Assembly (NCBI GenBank): GCA_023260355.1
Contig: JALQVJ010000043.1
Coordinates: 1-9,108, forward strand
From: Burkholderiaceae bacterium
Lineage (GTDB): Bacteria; Pseudomonadota; Gammaproteobacteria; Burkholderiales; Burkholderiaceae_C
Length of the DNA stretch: 9,108 nucleotides
Reading direction: 5' to 3'
Shown here one piece after another: positions 1-8,366 of this stretch. Made by a program: the position numbers and the translations under genes. Numbering within the stretch: the first letter of the stretch is position 1; every line of letters begins with the position of its first letter. The notes beneath the pieces are model-generated. The model was not told the origin of the DNA. It was given only the letters and a program-made list of their open reading frames with translations, and did not search any database.

Positions 1-1
1 T

Positions 2-133
2 GAGTCGTTTGACCCCTACGTTGTTTTGCTGCGCAACACCGTCACGCAAATGGTGTACAAGCACGCGATCTCCACCATCGTCCCGGGACGCGCGGTGCAA
101 TTTGTAGCCCCTGGCACCGAAGGTGAGCAGTAA
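2..133 (+). CDS. hfq: RNA chaperone Hfq, 3' end only
   Basis: This is the last 43 codons of hfq; the 5' part lies outside the window. Hfq is a hexameric Sm-like RNA chaperone that pairs small RNAs with mRNAs. The visible segment reads [14 protein letters not shown] and then [12 protein letters not shown], which matches the end of the Sm1 region and the Sm2 signature (YKHAI) of E. coli Hfq almost residue for residue. After the Sm core only about 15 residues remain (ending GTEGEQ), so the C-terminal tail is much shorter than the roughly 35-residue tail of E. coli Hfq. The tail is acidic at its very end, as in several other Hfq proteins. The next gene, hflX, begins 18 bases after the stop, the same neighbour as in E. 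coli, so co-transcription is likely. Identification is firm although only about half of the protein is visible. Confidence 0.95.
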   Translation, partial: ESFDPYVVLLRNTVTQMVYKHAISTIVPGRAVQFVAPGTEGEQ

Positions 134-151
134 GCCAGCTCTCATTTTGCA

Positions 152-1330
152 GTGAGTGACGGCGCGGTCCCTGTGTCCCCTAATAACTTGCCAGTCGCCA
201 TTTTGATTGGCGTTGATTTTGGCGAGCCCCATTTCGACAGCGATCTGGCCGAACTGGGTTTGCTGGCGCAGACCGCTGGGTTTCACGTCGCGCACCGCCT
301 GGTATGCAAGCGCCGTGCGCCAGACCCTGCTTTGTTTGTGGGGAGTGGCAAGGCAGAGGAGATCAAACAGCTTGCCCAGATGGTGAACGCCAGCGAAGTG
401 CTGTTTGATCAAGCCCTCAGCCCTGCACAGCAGCGCAACTTAGAGAAGTATTTGGGGCTGCCAGTCAATGACCGCACGTTGGTCATTTTGGAAATTTTCG
501 CCCAACGTGCGCGCAGCCATGAGGGCAAGCTCCAAGTCGAGCTCGCTAGGTTGCAATACCTCAGCACACGGCTTGTCCGGCGTTGGAGTCACTTGGAGCG
601 CCAGCGCGGTGGCGTCGGCCACCGAGGCGGACCAGGCGAAACTCAGATCGAATTGGATCGCCGGATGTTGACGGACGCGGTCAAGCGCACTCGTGAAAAA
701 CTGGACAAGGTCAAACGCCAACGCGCCACCCAGCGCCGCCAGCGCCAGCGCAGAGGCGCGTTTTCCGTTTCGATTGTGGGTTACACGAACGCTGGAAAGT
801 CCACATTGTTCAACGCATTGGTGAAGGCCCAAGCCTACGCTGCCGATCAGTTGTTCGCGACCCTGGATACCACCACGCGAGAGATGTATCTGGCGCAGGC
901 ACAGCGATCGGTGTCGCTTTCAGATACGGTCGGGTTCATCCGTGATTTGCCTCACGGATTGGTTGAAGCGTTCTCTGCCACCTTGCAGGAGTCGGTGGAT
1001 GCTGATTTGTTGCTTCACGTCGTTGATGCGAGCAGTGAGAGCGTTCATGAGCAAATGGCAGAGGTCCAACGTGTGCTGATCGACATTGGCGCGGGCGACG
1101 TGCCGCAAGTGCTGGTCTTCAACAAGCTGGACGCAGTGCCAGTCGAGCGTCAGCCCGAGTCATGGGTTGACACCATGGAAGTGGACGGCGCTAGCGTACC
1201 TCGCGTATTTGTGAGTGCCAAGAGCGGGGCAGGTCTGAACGATTTGCGAGACCTGATTGCAGATACAGTTTCAACCCAGTGGTCGCCGGCGGCGCGCCCG
1301 CTGGAGGACTGGGAACAGCAACTGCCCTAA
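152..1330 (+). CDS. hflX: GTPase HflX (ribosome-splitting factor)
   Basis: HflX is a translational GTPase of the Obg-HflX group that binds the 50S subunit and splits stalled 70S ribosomes, notably after heat shock. The 392-residue product has an N-terminal HflX domain (about 15-110), a helical linker with the family signature GPGETQIELDRR (160-171), and a basic coiled-coil stretch (about 172-205). The GTPase domain follows: G1 GYTNAGKST (210-218), a G2 threonine in TTTRE, G3 DTVGF (258-262), G4 NKLD (324-327) and G5 SAKSG (355-359). All nucleotide-binding motifs look intact. The length is slightly below E. coli HflX (426). The start used is a GTG just after hfq; no clear Shine-Dalgarno precedes it, and a start some codons later cannot be excluded. 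HflX lies between hfq and hflK, as in many proteobacteria, and was historically linked with HflKC by this operon. Confidence 0.96.
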   Translation: MSDGAVPVSPNNLPVAILIGVDFGEPHFDSDLAELGLLAQTAGFHVAHRLVCKRRAPDPALFVGSGKAEEIKQLAQMVNASEVLFDQALSPAQQRNLEKYLGLPVNDRTLVILEIFAQRARSHEGKLQVELARLQYLSTRLVRRWSHLERQRGGVGHRGGPGETQIELDRRMLTDAVKRTREKLDKVKRQRATQRRQRQRRGAFSVSIVGYTNAGKSTLFNALVKAQAYAADQLFATLDTTTREMYLAQAQRSVSLSDTVGFIRDLPHGLVEAFSATLQESVDADLLLHVVDASSESVHEQMAEVQRVLIDIGAGDVPQVLVFNKLDAVPVERQPESWVDTMEVDGASVPRVFVSAKSGAGLNDLRDLIADTVSTQWSPAARPLEDWEQQLP

Positions 1331-1390
1331 ATAATTTCGGATTTTTGCCTTCTGCCACAATGGGGGCTTCACACAACCGCGGTACTTTTT

Positions 1391-2725
1391 ATGTTGTCTG
1401 GCATTCTTCACCGATTGACTATGGTCTTTCCTCGCCGCCCTCAAGGGGCATACAACCTGAACGACCCACAATGGGGCCGGGGCGATGATGATTCGACGTC
1501 TGGCCAAGAGCGCCCGCGCCAGCCCCAGCAGCAAAGACCCGGCCAAGACGGTCAAACGCCGCCCGATTTGGACGAAATGTGGCGCGACTTCAACCGCCGA
1601 ATCAGTGGCATATTTGGTGGCAAAGGTGGTGGCAACGGCCCCCATTCTTCGGGTGGTGGGCAAGGCCCCAGCGGCAAAGCCACTGGCATCGGTGCTGGCT
1701 TGATTGCAGTCGCAGTGTTGGTGATTTGGCTGGGCTCGGGCTTCTTTATCGTGCAAGAAGGTCAGCAAGCCGTGATCACCCAGTTTGGTCGGTATCACGG
1801 CACGGTCAACGCCGGTTTCAATTGGCGTTTGCCTTACCCAATTCAGGCACACGAAACGGTGTTTGTGACGCAAATCCGTTCCGTTGATGTGGGTAGCGAC
1901 ACCATTGTGCGCACGACAGGCCTTCGTGAATCCGCGATGCTGACGGCTGATGAGAACATCGTTGAGATCAAATTTGCAGTGCAGTACCGCCTGAGCGATG
2001 CGCGTGCCTATTTGTTCGAGAGTCGCGACCCTGATGCGGCCGTGGTCTCCGCTGCTGAGACCGCCGTGCGAGAAGTCGTCGGCAAGATGAGGATGGATTC
2101 GGCACTGGCTGAGGAGCGTGACCAAATCGCGCCTCGCGTGCGGCAGTTGATGCAAACGATTTTGGATCGCGACAAAGTCGGCATCGAAGTCGTGGGCGTG
2201 AACTTGCAGCAAGGGGGCGTGCGCCCACCTGAGCAGGTGCAGGCCGCGTTTGATGACGTGCTGAAGGCCGCGCAAGAACGTGAGCGCGCTAAGAATGAAG
2301 CGCAGGCATACGCCAACGACGTGATCCCTCGCGCCGGCGGTCAGGCCTCGCGACTGCGCGAGGAGGCTGAAGCCTACAAAGCCAGGATCGTGGCTCAGGC
2401 ACAGGGTGATGCCAAGCGCTTTGAACAGCTGTATGCCGAGTACAAAAAGGCACCCAAAGTCACTCGCGACCGCTTGTATCTGGACACCATGCGTGATGTT
2501 TATGCGAACGTGACCAAGGTGGTGATTGAGTCTCGACAGGGATCCAACATGCTTTATCTGCCTTTGGATCAGCTGCTGGCGAACACCAAGAATGGCGAAG
2601 CACCGAGCACAGCAGCATCGCGGATGGCACCAACCTTGCCGGCGCTAGGCGCGATGGCAAACAGCCAAAATGAAACGCGCGGCAGCGCGGATCCTCGCAC
2701 TGACCGCTCACGCGGTACGCGCTAA
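1391..2725 (+). CDS. hflK: FtsH modulator subunit HflK
   Basis: HflK is a membrane-anchored SPFH/band-7 protein. With HflC it forms a large cage around the FtsH protease in the inner membrane and limits degradation of membrane substrates. The 444-residue product starts with a cytoplasmic Gly/Gln/Pro-rich segment (about 25-97, containing NLNDPQWGRGDDD and PPDLDEMWRDFNRR). One transmembrane helix follows (about 99-120), then the band-7 domain beginning VQEGQQAVITQFGRY, an Ala/Glu-rich coiled coil (about 290-360), and a tail after TKVVIESRQGSNMLYLPLD. That last block is the usual conserved end of HflK. The start is uncertain: neither ATG 1391 nor the in-frame ATG 1421 has a good ribosome-binding site, and the conserved part only begins near residue 22. 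It follows hflX by 60 bases and precedes hflC by 25, consistent with one operon. Confidence 0.95.
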   Translation: MLSGILHRLTMVFPRRPQGAYNLNDPQWGRGDDDSTSGQERPRQPQQQRPGQDGQTPPDLDEMWRDFNRRISGIFGGKGGGNGPHSSGGGQGPSGKATGIGAGLIAVAVLVIWLGSGFFIVQEGQQAVITQFGRYHGTVNAGFNWRLPYPIQAHETVFVTQIRSVDVGSDTIVRTTGLRESAMLTADENIVEIKFAVQYRLSDARAYLFESRDPDAAVVSAAETAVREVVGKMRMDSALAEERDQIAPRVRQLMQTILDRDKVGIEVVGVNLQQGGVRPPEQVQAAFDDVLKAAQERERAKNEAQAYANDVIPRAGGQASRLREEAEAYKARIVAQAQGDAKRFEQLYAEYKKAPKVTRDRLYLDTMRDVYANVTKVVIESRQGSNMLYLPLDQLLANTKNGEAPSTAASRMAPTLPALGAMANSQNETRGSADPRTDRSRGTR

Positions 2726-2738
2726 GCCACGAGTTAAT

Positions 2739-2742
2739 GGAG
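2739..2742 (+). promoter_or_regulatory. Shine-Dalgarno of hflC
   Basis: A GGAG motif ends 8 bases before the ATG at 2751. It decides the hflC start: the reading frame stays open upstream to an ATG at 2670 inside hflK, but that codon has no such motif and would add 27 residues unlike any HflC N-terminus ahead of the signal-anchor helix. Confidence 0.75.
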
Positions 2743-2750
2743 CAAATGCG

Positions 2751-3632
2751 ATGAATCGATTGGGATTGTTAATCAGCAGTGTGTTGCTGCTGTTGGCGTT
2801 GGCAAGTTCTGCCCTGTTCGTGGTGGACCAGCGGCAATTTGGTGTGGTGTATCAGCTGGGTGAGATCAAGCGTGTTGTCACAGAGCCTGGCTTGAACTTC
2901 AAAATGCCACCTCCTTTTCAAAATGTCAGTTATATCGACAAGCGTTTGTTGACGCTGGATAGCTCTGATACCGAGCCCATGTTGACTGCGGAAAAGCAGC
3001 GCGTGGTGATTGATTGGTTCGTGCGCTGGCGCATTTCGGACCCACTGGCCTACATCCGTAACGTCGGATTGAACGAGAACTCCGGTGCACTGCAACTGAA
3101 TCGGGTGGTTCGCAACTCGTTCCAAGAAGAGGTCAACAAGCGCACGGTGTTTCAGCTGCTGTCCTCGGATCGTGAGGCGTTGATGGCGGATGTGAAGGCG
3201 CAAGTGTTGGCTGCGGTCAACGGCGCCGAAAAGCCTTGGGGTATGGACGTCGTCGACGTGCGAATCACGCGTGTTGACTATGCTGAGACGATCACGAAAT
3301 CTGTCTACGATCGGATGGAGGCAGAGCGCAAGCGTGTCGCCAATGAGCTGCGTTCTACTGGTCAGGCAGAGGGGGAAAAAATCCGTGCCGATGCAGACAA
3401 GCAACGCGAAGTGATCTTGGCTGAAGCCTACCGTGACGCCCAGAACATCAAAGGTCAAGGCGATGGCCAAGCGGCCAACATTTTTGCGAAGGCATTTGGG
3501 CAAGATCCGGCATTCGCCCAGTTCTATCGGAGTCTTGAAGCCTATTCCGTGAGCTTCGCCAACAAGGGCGATGTGATGGTGTTGGACACAGACAACGAGT
3601 TTTTGCGTGTCCTGCGCGGCGTGAAGCCGTAA
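2751..3632 (+). CDS. hflC: FtsH modulator subunit HflC
   Basis: HflC is the partner of HflK in the inner-membrane HflKC complex that encloses and modulates FtsH. The product has 293 residues, shorter than E. coli HflC (334). An N-terminal signal-anchor helix spans about residues 5-25. The band-7 domain begins VDQRQFGVVYQLGEI and includes GLNFKMPPPFQNV and DKRLLTLD. A charged coiled coil follows with the family hallmark RMEAERKRVANELRSTGQAE (188-207) and IRADADKQREVILAEAYRDA. The C-terminal part, SLEAYSVSFANKGDVMVLD, is typical of the family. The start is fixed by a good Shine-Dalgarno. Despite its old name, HflC is not itself a protease. It sits 25 bases after hflK and 15 before the DUF2065 gene, so all three are probably on one transcript. 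Confidence 0.97.
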   Translation: MNRLGLLISSVLLLLALASSALFVVDQRQFGVVYQLGEIKRVVTEPGLNFKMPPPFQNVSYIDKRLLTLDSSDTEPMLTAEKQRVVIDWFVRWRISDPLAYIRNVGLNENSGALQLNRVVRNSFQEEVNKRTVFQLLSSDREALMADVKAQVLAAVNGAEKPWGMDVVDVRITRVDYAETITKSVYDRMEAERKRVANELRSTGQAEGEKIRADADKQREVILAEAYRDAQNIKGQGDGQAANIFAKAFGQDPAFAQFYRSLEAYSVSFANKGDVMVLDTDNEFLRVLRGVKP

Positions 3633-3647
3633 ATTTGGGCGGCCTAC

Positions 3648-3830
3648 GTGGACGCGATATGGTGGGCGGTTGGCCTTGTGCTCGTGCTCGAAGGCCTGAT
3701 GCCTTTCGCGTCGCCAACCAAATGGCGCCGCTACATGACCGAATTGCTCAAGCTGGCTGACGGCCAGCTTCGAGCTTTTGGCCTCTTTGCGGTCACCCTG
3801 GGGCTGGTGATCATGTGGGTCGCGCGCTGA
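3648..3830 (+). CDS. DUF2065 small membrane protein (YjeT-like)
   Basis: This is a 60-residue protein of the DUF2065 family, of unknown function. It has two predicted transmembrane helices (about 3-21 and 41-58) joined by a short basic loop containing PTKWRRYM. The signature VLVLEGLMPF near residues 11-20 resembles VLVLEGLGP in E. coli YjeT, and the E. coli gene occupies the same place, directly after hflC and before purA. The proposed start is GTG at 3648; no in-frame ATG lies near the first helix. The 15-base gap after hflC suggests translation from the hfl transcript. Conserved position next to hflKC suggests, but does not show, a link to HflKC-FtsH or to the membrane. Family assignment is confident; function is unknown. 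Confidence 0.88.
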   Translation: MDAIWWAVGLVLVLEGLMPFASPTKWRRYMTELLKLADGQLRAFGLFAVTLGLVIMWVAR

Positions 3831-3878
3831 ATCCTGCAGATCGTGCGCCAGCGAGCCGATTTAGCCCGATTAACCCGG

Positions 3879-3884
3879 TAAAAT
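3879..3884 (+). promoter_or_regulatory. Putative -10 element for hisZ
   Basis: The sequence CGGTAAAATC contains TAAAAT, five of six matches to the sigma-70 -10 consensus. It lies 32 bases before the hisZ ATG, which would give a leader of roughly 26 bases. No good -35 is visible at 16-18 bases upstream (the region reads GAGCCGATTTAG), so this rests on the -10 alone. If real, it separates hisZ-purA-PRT expression from the hfl block. Confidence 0.4.
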
Positions 3885-3916
3885 CTCACCCTTTGCCTGC
3901 ACGGAATTGGTTGCTT

Positions 3917-6482
<2,566 letters not shown>

Positions 6483-6485
6483 TAC

Positions 6486-6491
6486 AAGGAG
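6486..6491 (+). promoter_or_regulatory. Shine-Dalgarno of the phosphoribosyltransferase gene
   Basis: AAGGAG ends 7 bases before the ATG at 6499. It is the strongest ribosome-binding site in the window and lies just after the purA stop, supporting independent, efficient initiation of this gene on the purA transcript. Confidence 0.8.
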
Positions 6492-6498
6492 CCCCCCG

Positions 6499-7023
6499 AT
6501 GTTGACCGAAGATGGCAAACACCTTTATGTGTCCTACGACGAATACCACAATTTGATTGAAAAGCTGGCCATCAAAATCCACCAGTCAGGTTGGGAGTTC
6601 GACACGATTCTTTGTCTTGCTCGCGGCGGCATGCGCCCAGGCGATATCCTTTCACGCATTTTTGACAAGCCCTTGGCCATCATGTCAACGAGTTCATACC
6701 GCGCTGAAGCCGGTACCGTGCAAGGCAACTTGGACGTGGCTCGCTACATCACCACACCCAAGGGGGAGATCGCCGGCAAAGTCTTGTTGGTGGATGATTT
6801 GGCCGACTCTGGTCACACACTCAAGGTGGTGATCGACACTTTGCGCAGCAACTACTCCCCCATCACTGAACTGCGCAGTGCAGTGATTTGGACCAAGGGT
6901 GTGTCCACATTCCAGCCTGACTATTCGGTTGATTTGTTGCCAACCAACCCATGGATTCACCAGCCATTTGAAAATTACGATAGCACGCGCCCAGCGGATC
7001 TGCTTGCAAAGTGGAGCGTGTGA
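6499..7023 (+). CDS. Phosphoribosyltransferase-domain protein (COG2236-like)
   Basis: This 174-residue protein has a type I phosphoribosyltransferase fold. The PRPP-binding signature VLLVDDLADSGHT (95-107) is intact, with the two acidic residues followed by the small-residue phosphate loop. An upstream loop, CLARGGMRPGDILSRIF (39-55), matches the first PRPP loop of hypoxanthine/xanthine-type enzymes, and SYRAEAG follows near the flexible-loop position. The C-terminal part holds WTKGVSTFQPDYSV and NPWIHQPFENYD; the aromatic residues there could form a purine-stacking hood. Related proteins are usually annotated as hypoxanthine or xanthine phosphoribosyltransferase or left as COG2236, and the true substrate cannot be read from sequence. 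It lies 16 bases after purA and ends just before a strong terminator, so it is probably the last gene of a hisZ-purA transcript. A purine salvage role fits the context but is inference. Confidence 0.88.
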   Translation: MLTEDGKHLYVSYDEYHNLIEKLAIKIHQSGWEFDTILCLARGGMRPGDILSRIFDKPLAIMSTSSYRAEAGTVQGNLDVARYITTPKGEIAGKVLLVDDLADSGHTLKVVIDTLRSNYSPITELRSAVIWTKGVSTFQPDYSVDLLPTNPWIHQPFENYDSTRPADLLAKWSV

Positions 7024-7044
7024 CTTCGCTCACGCGTATCAGCG

Positions 7045-7073
7045 AACAGCGCCCTTGGGCGCTGTTTTTCTTT
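7045..7073 (+). terminator. Rho-independent terminator after the phosphoribosyltransferase gene
   Basis: A perfect 9-bp stem, AACAGCGCC / GGCGCTGTT, closes a CTTG tetraloop and runs directly into a T-rich tract (GTTTTTCTTT). It begins 21 bases after the stop codon at 7023. This is a textbook intrinsic terminator and marks the end of the hisZ-purA-phosphoribosyltransferase unit. The reverse strand lacks a matching T-tract, so it appears to act only on + strand transcription. Confidence 0.9.
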
Positions 7074-7083
7074 GGCCCATAAT
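7055..7083 (+). promoter_or_regulatory. Putative promoter of the metC-like gene
   Basis: CATAAT (7078-7083) matches the -10 consensus at five of six positions. Seventeen bases upstream is TTGGGC (7055-7060), which matches TTGACA at three of six. The -35 falls in the loop and right arm of the preceding terminator. Expected transcription would start near 7090, about 34 bases before the ATG at 7124. A promoter is needed here because the terminator should block read-through, but the -35 is weak. Confidence 0.4.
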
Positions 7084-7123
7084 CAAGCATCCGTGAACCA
7101 GAGCCTGGCCTAGCCGATTGCAC

Positions 7124-8317
7124 ATGACCTCCAAATCCACCTCGCTGATCCACCACCCATACGTCCCGCCAGAAGGCTTCGCAGCCGTACAGCCTGCGGT
7201 GCATCGTGCCTCGACTGTGATCTTCAGCTCGGTTGAAGAGATGCATCAAAGAGACTGGCGCGACAAGTCCGGCTACACCTATGGGCTACACGGCACGCCG
7301 ACCACCTTCACGCTAGAAGAGCGGCTGTGTGAGCTGGAGGGCGGTCGCTTTTGTACTTTGGCTCCCAGTGGCTTGTCGGCGATCACGTTGGTCAATTTGG
7401 CGTTGTTGCAGGCCGGTGACGAAGTGTTGCTTCCGGACAATGTGTATGGACCCAACCGAGCCTTCGTTGAAGTGGAGCTTGCGAAGTGGGGCATTAGCCA
7501 TCAGATTTATGACCCTATGAATCCTGCTGACTTGGCCTCGCGAGTGCAGCCCAATACACGCTTGGTATGGATCGAGGCGGCAGGCTCTGTATCGCTTGAG
7601 TTTCCTGATGGCCCCGCTTTGGTCGAGGTGGTCAAGCGCGCGAATCAGAGCAGGGTTTCCAGCGATCAGCGCCAGATTCTGACGGCGCTTGACAACACTT
7701 GGGGCGCTGGCGTGGCGTTCCAGCCTTTTGACTGGGGTATTGACGTATCCGTGCATGCGCTCACGAAATATCCAAGTGGCGGCGCCGATGTCTTGATGGG
7801 TTCCGTGATGACCTGTGATCGGGCGCTCCATGCGGACATCCAGATGACCCACAGCCGGCTGGGCCTGGGCGTGGCGGGGGATGATGCTGAGCGTGTGCTG
7901 CGCGGGATGCCGTCAATGGTGTTGCGCTACCAGCGGCAAGATCAAACAACACGCACTTTGGCGCAATGGGCCACCCAACAAAACGCGTTCGTTCGGGTTT
8001 TGCACCCGGCCTTGCCGGATTCGCCGGGGCACGAGGCTTTTGTCCGAACATGCTCAGGCGCGGCGTGTTTGTTCAGCGTCGTGTTCGATCCCGAATACAC
8101 GCAAGCCCAAGTTGAGGCGTTTTGTGATCGGTTGAACTTGTTCAAACTCGGTTATTCATGGGCGGGTCCGATGAGCTTGGTTGTGCCCTACCAGCTACCA
8201 GCTATGCGCCGATTCCCTTGGCCGCATGGCCGCCACCTCGTGAGGTTCGCGATTGGGCTGGAAGACGCAGAGGACTTGCAGGCAGACATTGCGCAGTCGC
8301 TGGCGGCGATGGGCTGA
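7124..8317 (+). CDS. metC: Cystathionine beta-lyase, MetC-like PLP enzyme
   Basis: This is a Cys/Met-metabolism PLP-dependent enzyme (aspartate aminotransferase fold type I) of 397 residues. Cystathionine beta-lyase splits cystathionine into homocysteine, pyruvate and ammonia, the penultimate step to methionine. The order of motifs follows E. coli MetC: CELEGG (69-74), APSGLSAI (80-87), DNVYGPNR with the PLP-stacking Tyr (105-112), LVWIEAAGSVSLEFPD, ALDNTWGAG with the pyridine-binding Asp at 190, VHALTKYPSGGADVLMGS with the Schiff-base Lys at 215, HPALPDSPGHE, LGYSWAGPMSL and VRFAIGLEDAEDL. Differences: the Y-x-R phosphate-binding motif reads YGLHGTPT, and GHSD after the lysine is GGAD. ATG 7124 is chosen over TTG 7118, two codons upstream; neither has a clear Shine-Dalgarno. 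The gene is convergent with selU. Other beta/gamma-lyases of the family remain possible, but the fit to MetC is best. Confidence 0.87.
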   Translation: MTSKSTSLIHHPYVPPEGFAAVQPAVHRASTVIFSSVEEMHQRDWRDKSGYTYGLHGTPTTFTLEERLCELEGGRFCTLAPSGLSAITLVNLALLQAGDEVLLPDNVYGPNRAFVEVELAKWGISHQIYDPMNPADLASRVQPNTRLVWIEAAGSVSLEFPDGPALVEVVKRANQSRVSSDQRQILTALDNTWGAGVAFQPFDWGIDVSVHALTKYPSGGADVLMGSVMTCDRALHADIQMTHSRLGLGVAGDDAERVLRGMPSMVLRYQRQDQTTRTLAQWATQQNAFVRVLHPALPDSPGHEAFVRTCSGAACLFSVVFDPEYTQAQVEAFCDRLNLFKLGYSWAGPMSLVVPYQLPAMRRFPWPHGRHLVRFAIGLEDAEDLQADIAQSLAAMG

Positions 8318-8366
8318 GCCGGTTGCGAACCGCGCAAAATTTCGCGGAACACCAAGCTGCCAAGGG
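8318..8366. other. Convergent spacer with a weak hairpin
   Basis: This 49-base gap separates the stops of metC and selU, which face each other. It holds CCGCG (8330-8334) and CGCGG (8343-8347) around CAAAATTT, a 5-bp stem that could form on either strand. Neither side has a T-tract, so it is at best a weak bidirectional terminator. Nothing else is visible in it. Confidence 0.3.

Noticed and set aside
1333..1361. Possible promoter between hflX and hflK (CACAAT at 1356-1361)
   Set aside because: No -35-like sequence lies at acceptable spacing, and the -10 match is moderate; it cannot be told from background.
1271..2275. 334-codon open frame on the - strand opposite hflK
   Set aside because: It lies wholly antisense to hflX/hflK and its translation is rich in His, Arg and Cys with no recognisable domain. 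Long antisense frames are common in GC-rich coding DNA.
2703..2716. Small hairpin ACCGC/GCGGT at the end of hflK
   Set aside because: The stem is only 5 bp, lies inside coding sequence and has no T-tract, so it is not a terminator.
2670..2750. 27-codon N-terminal extension of hflC
   Set aside because: It overlaps the end of hflK and lacks a ribosome-binding site, whereas ATG 2751 has GGAG at good spacing and begins the signal-anchor helix.
2769..3503. 244-codon open frame on the - strand opposite hflC
   Set aside because: It is the mirror of hflC codons, has biased composition and no domain, and has no promoter or ribosome-binding site.
3815..3916. 34-codon N-terminal extension of hisZ
   Set aside because: It would overlap the DUF2065 gene, spans the putative -10, and has a composition unlike any HisZ N-terminus; the family starts MSAWVLPD at 3917.
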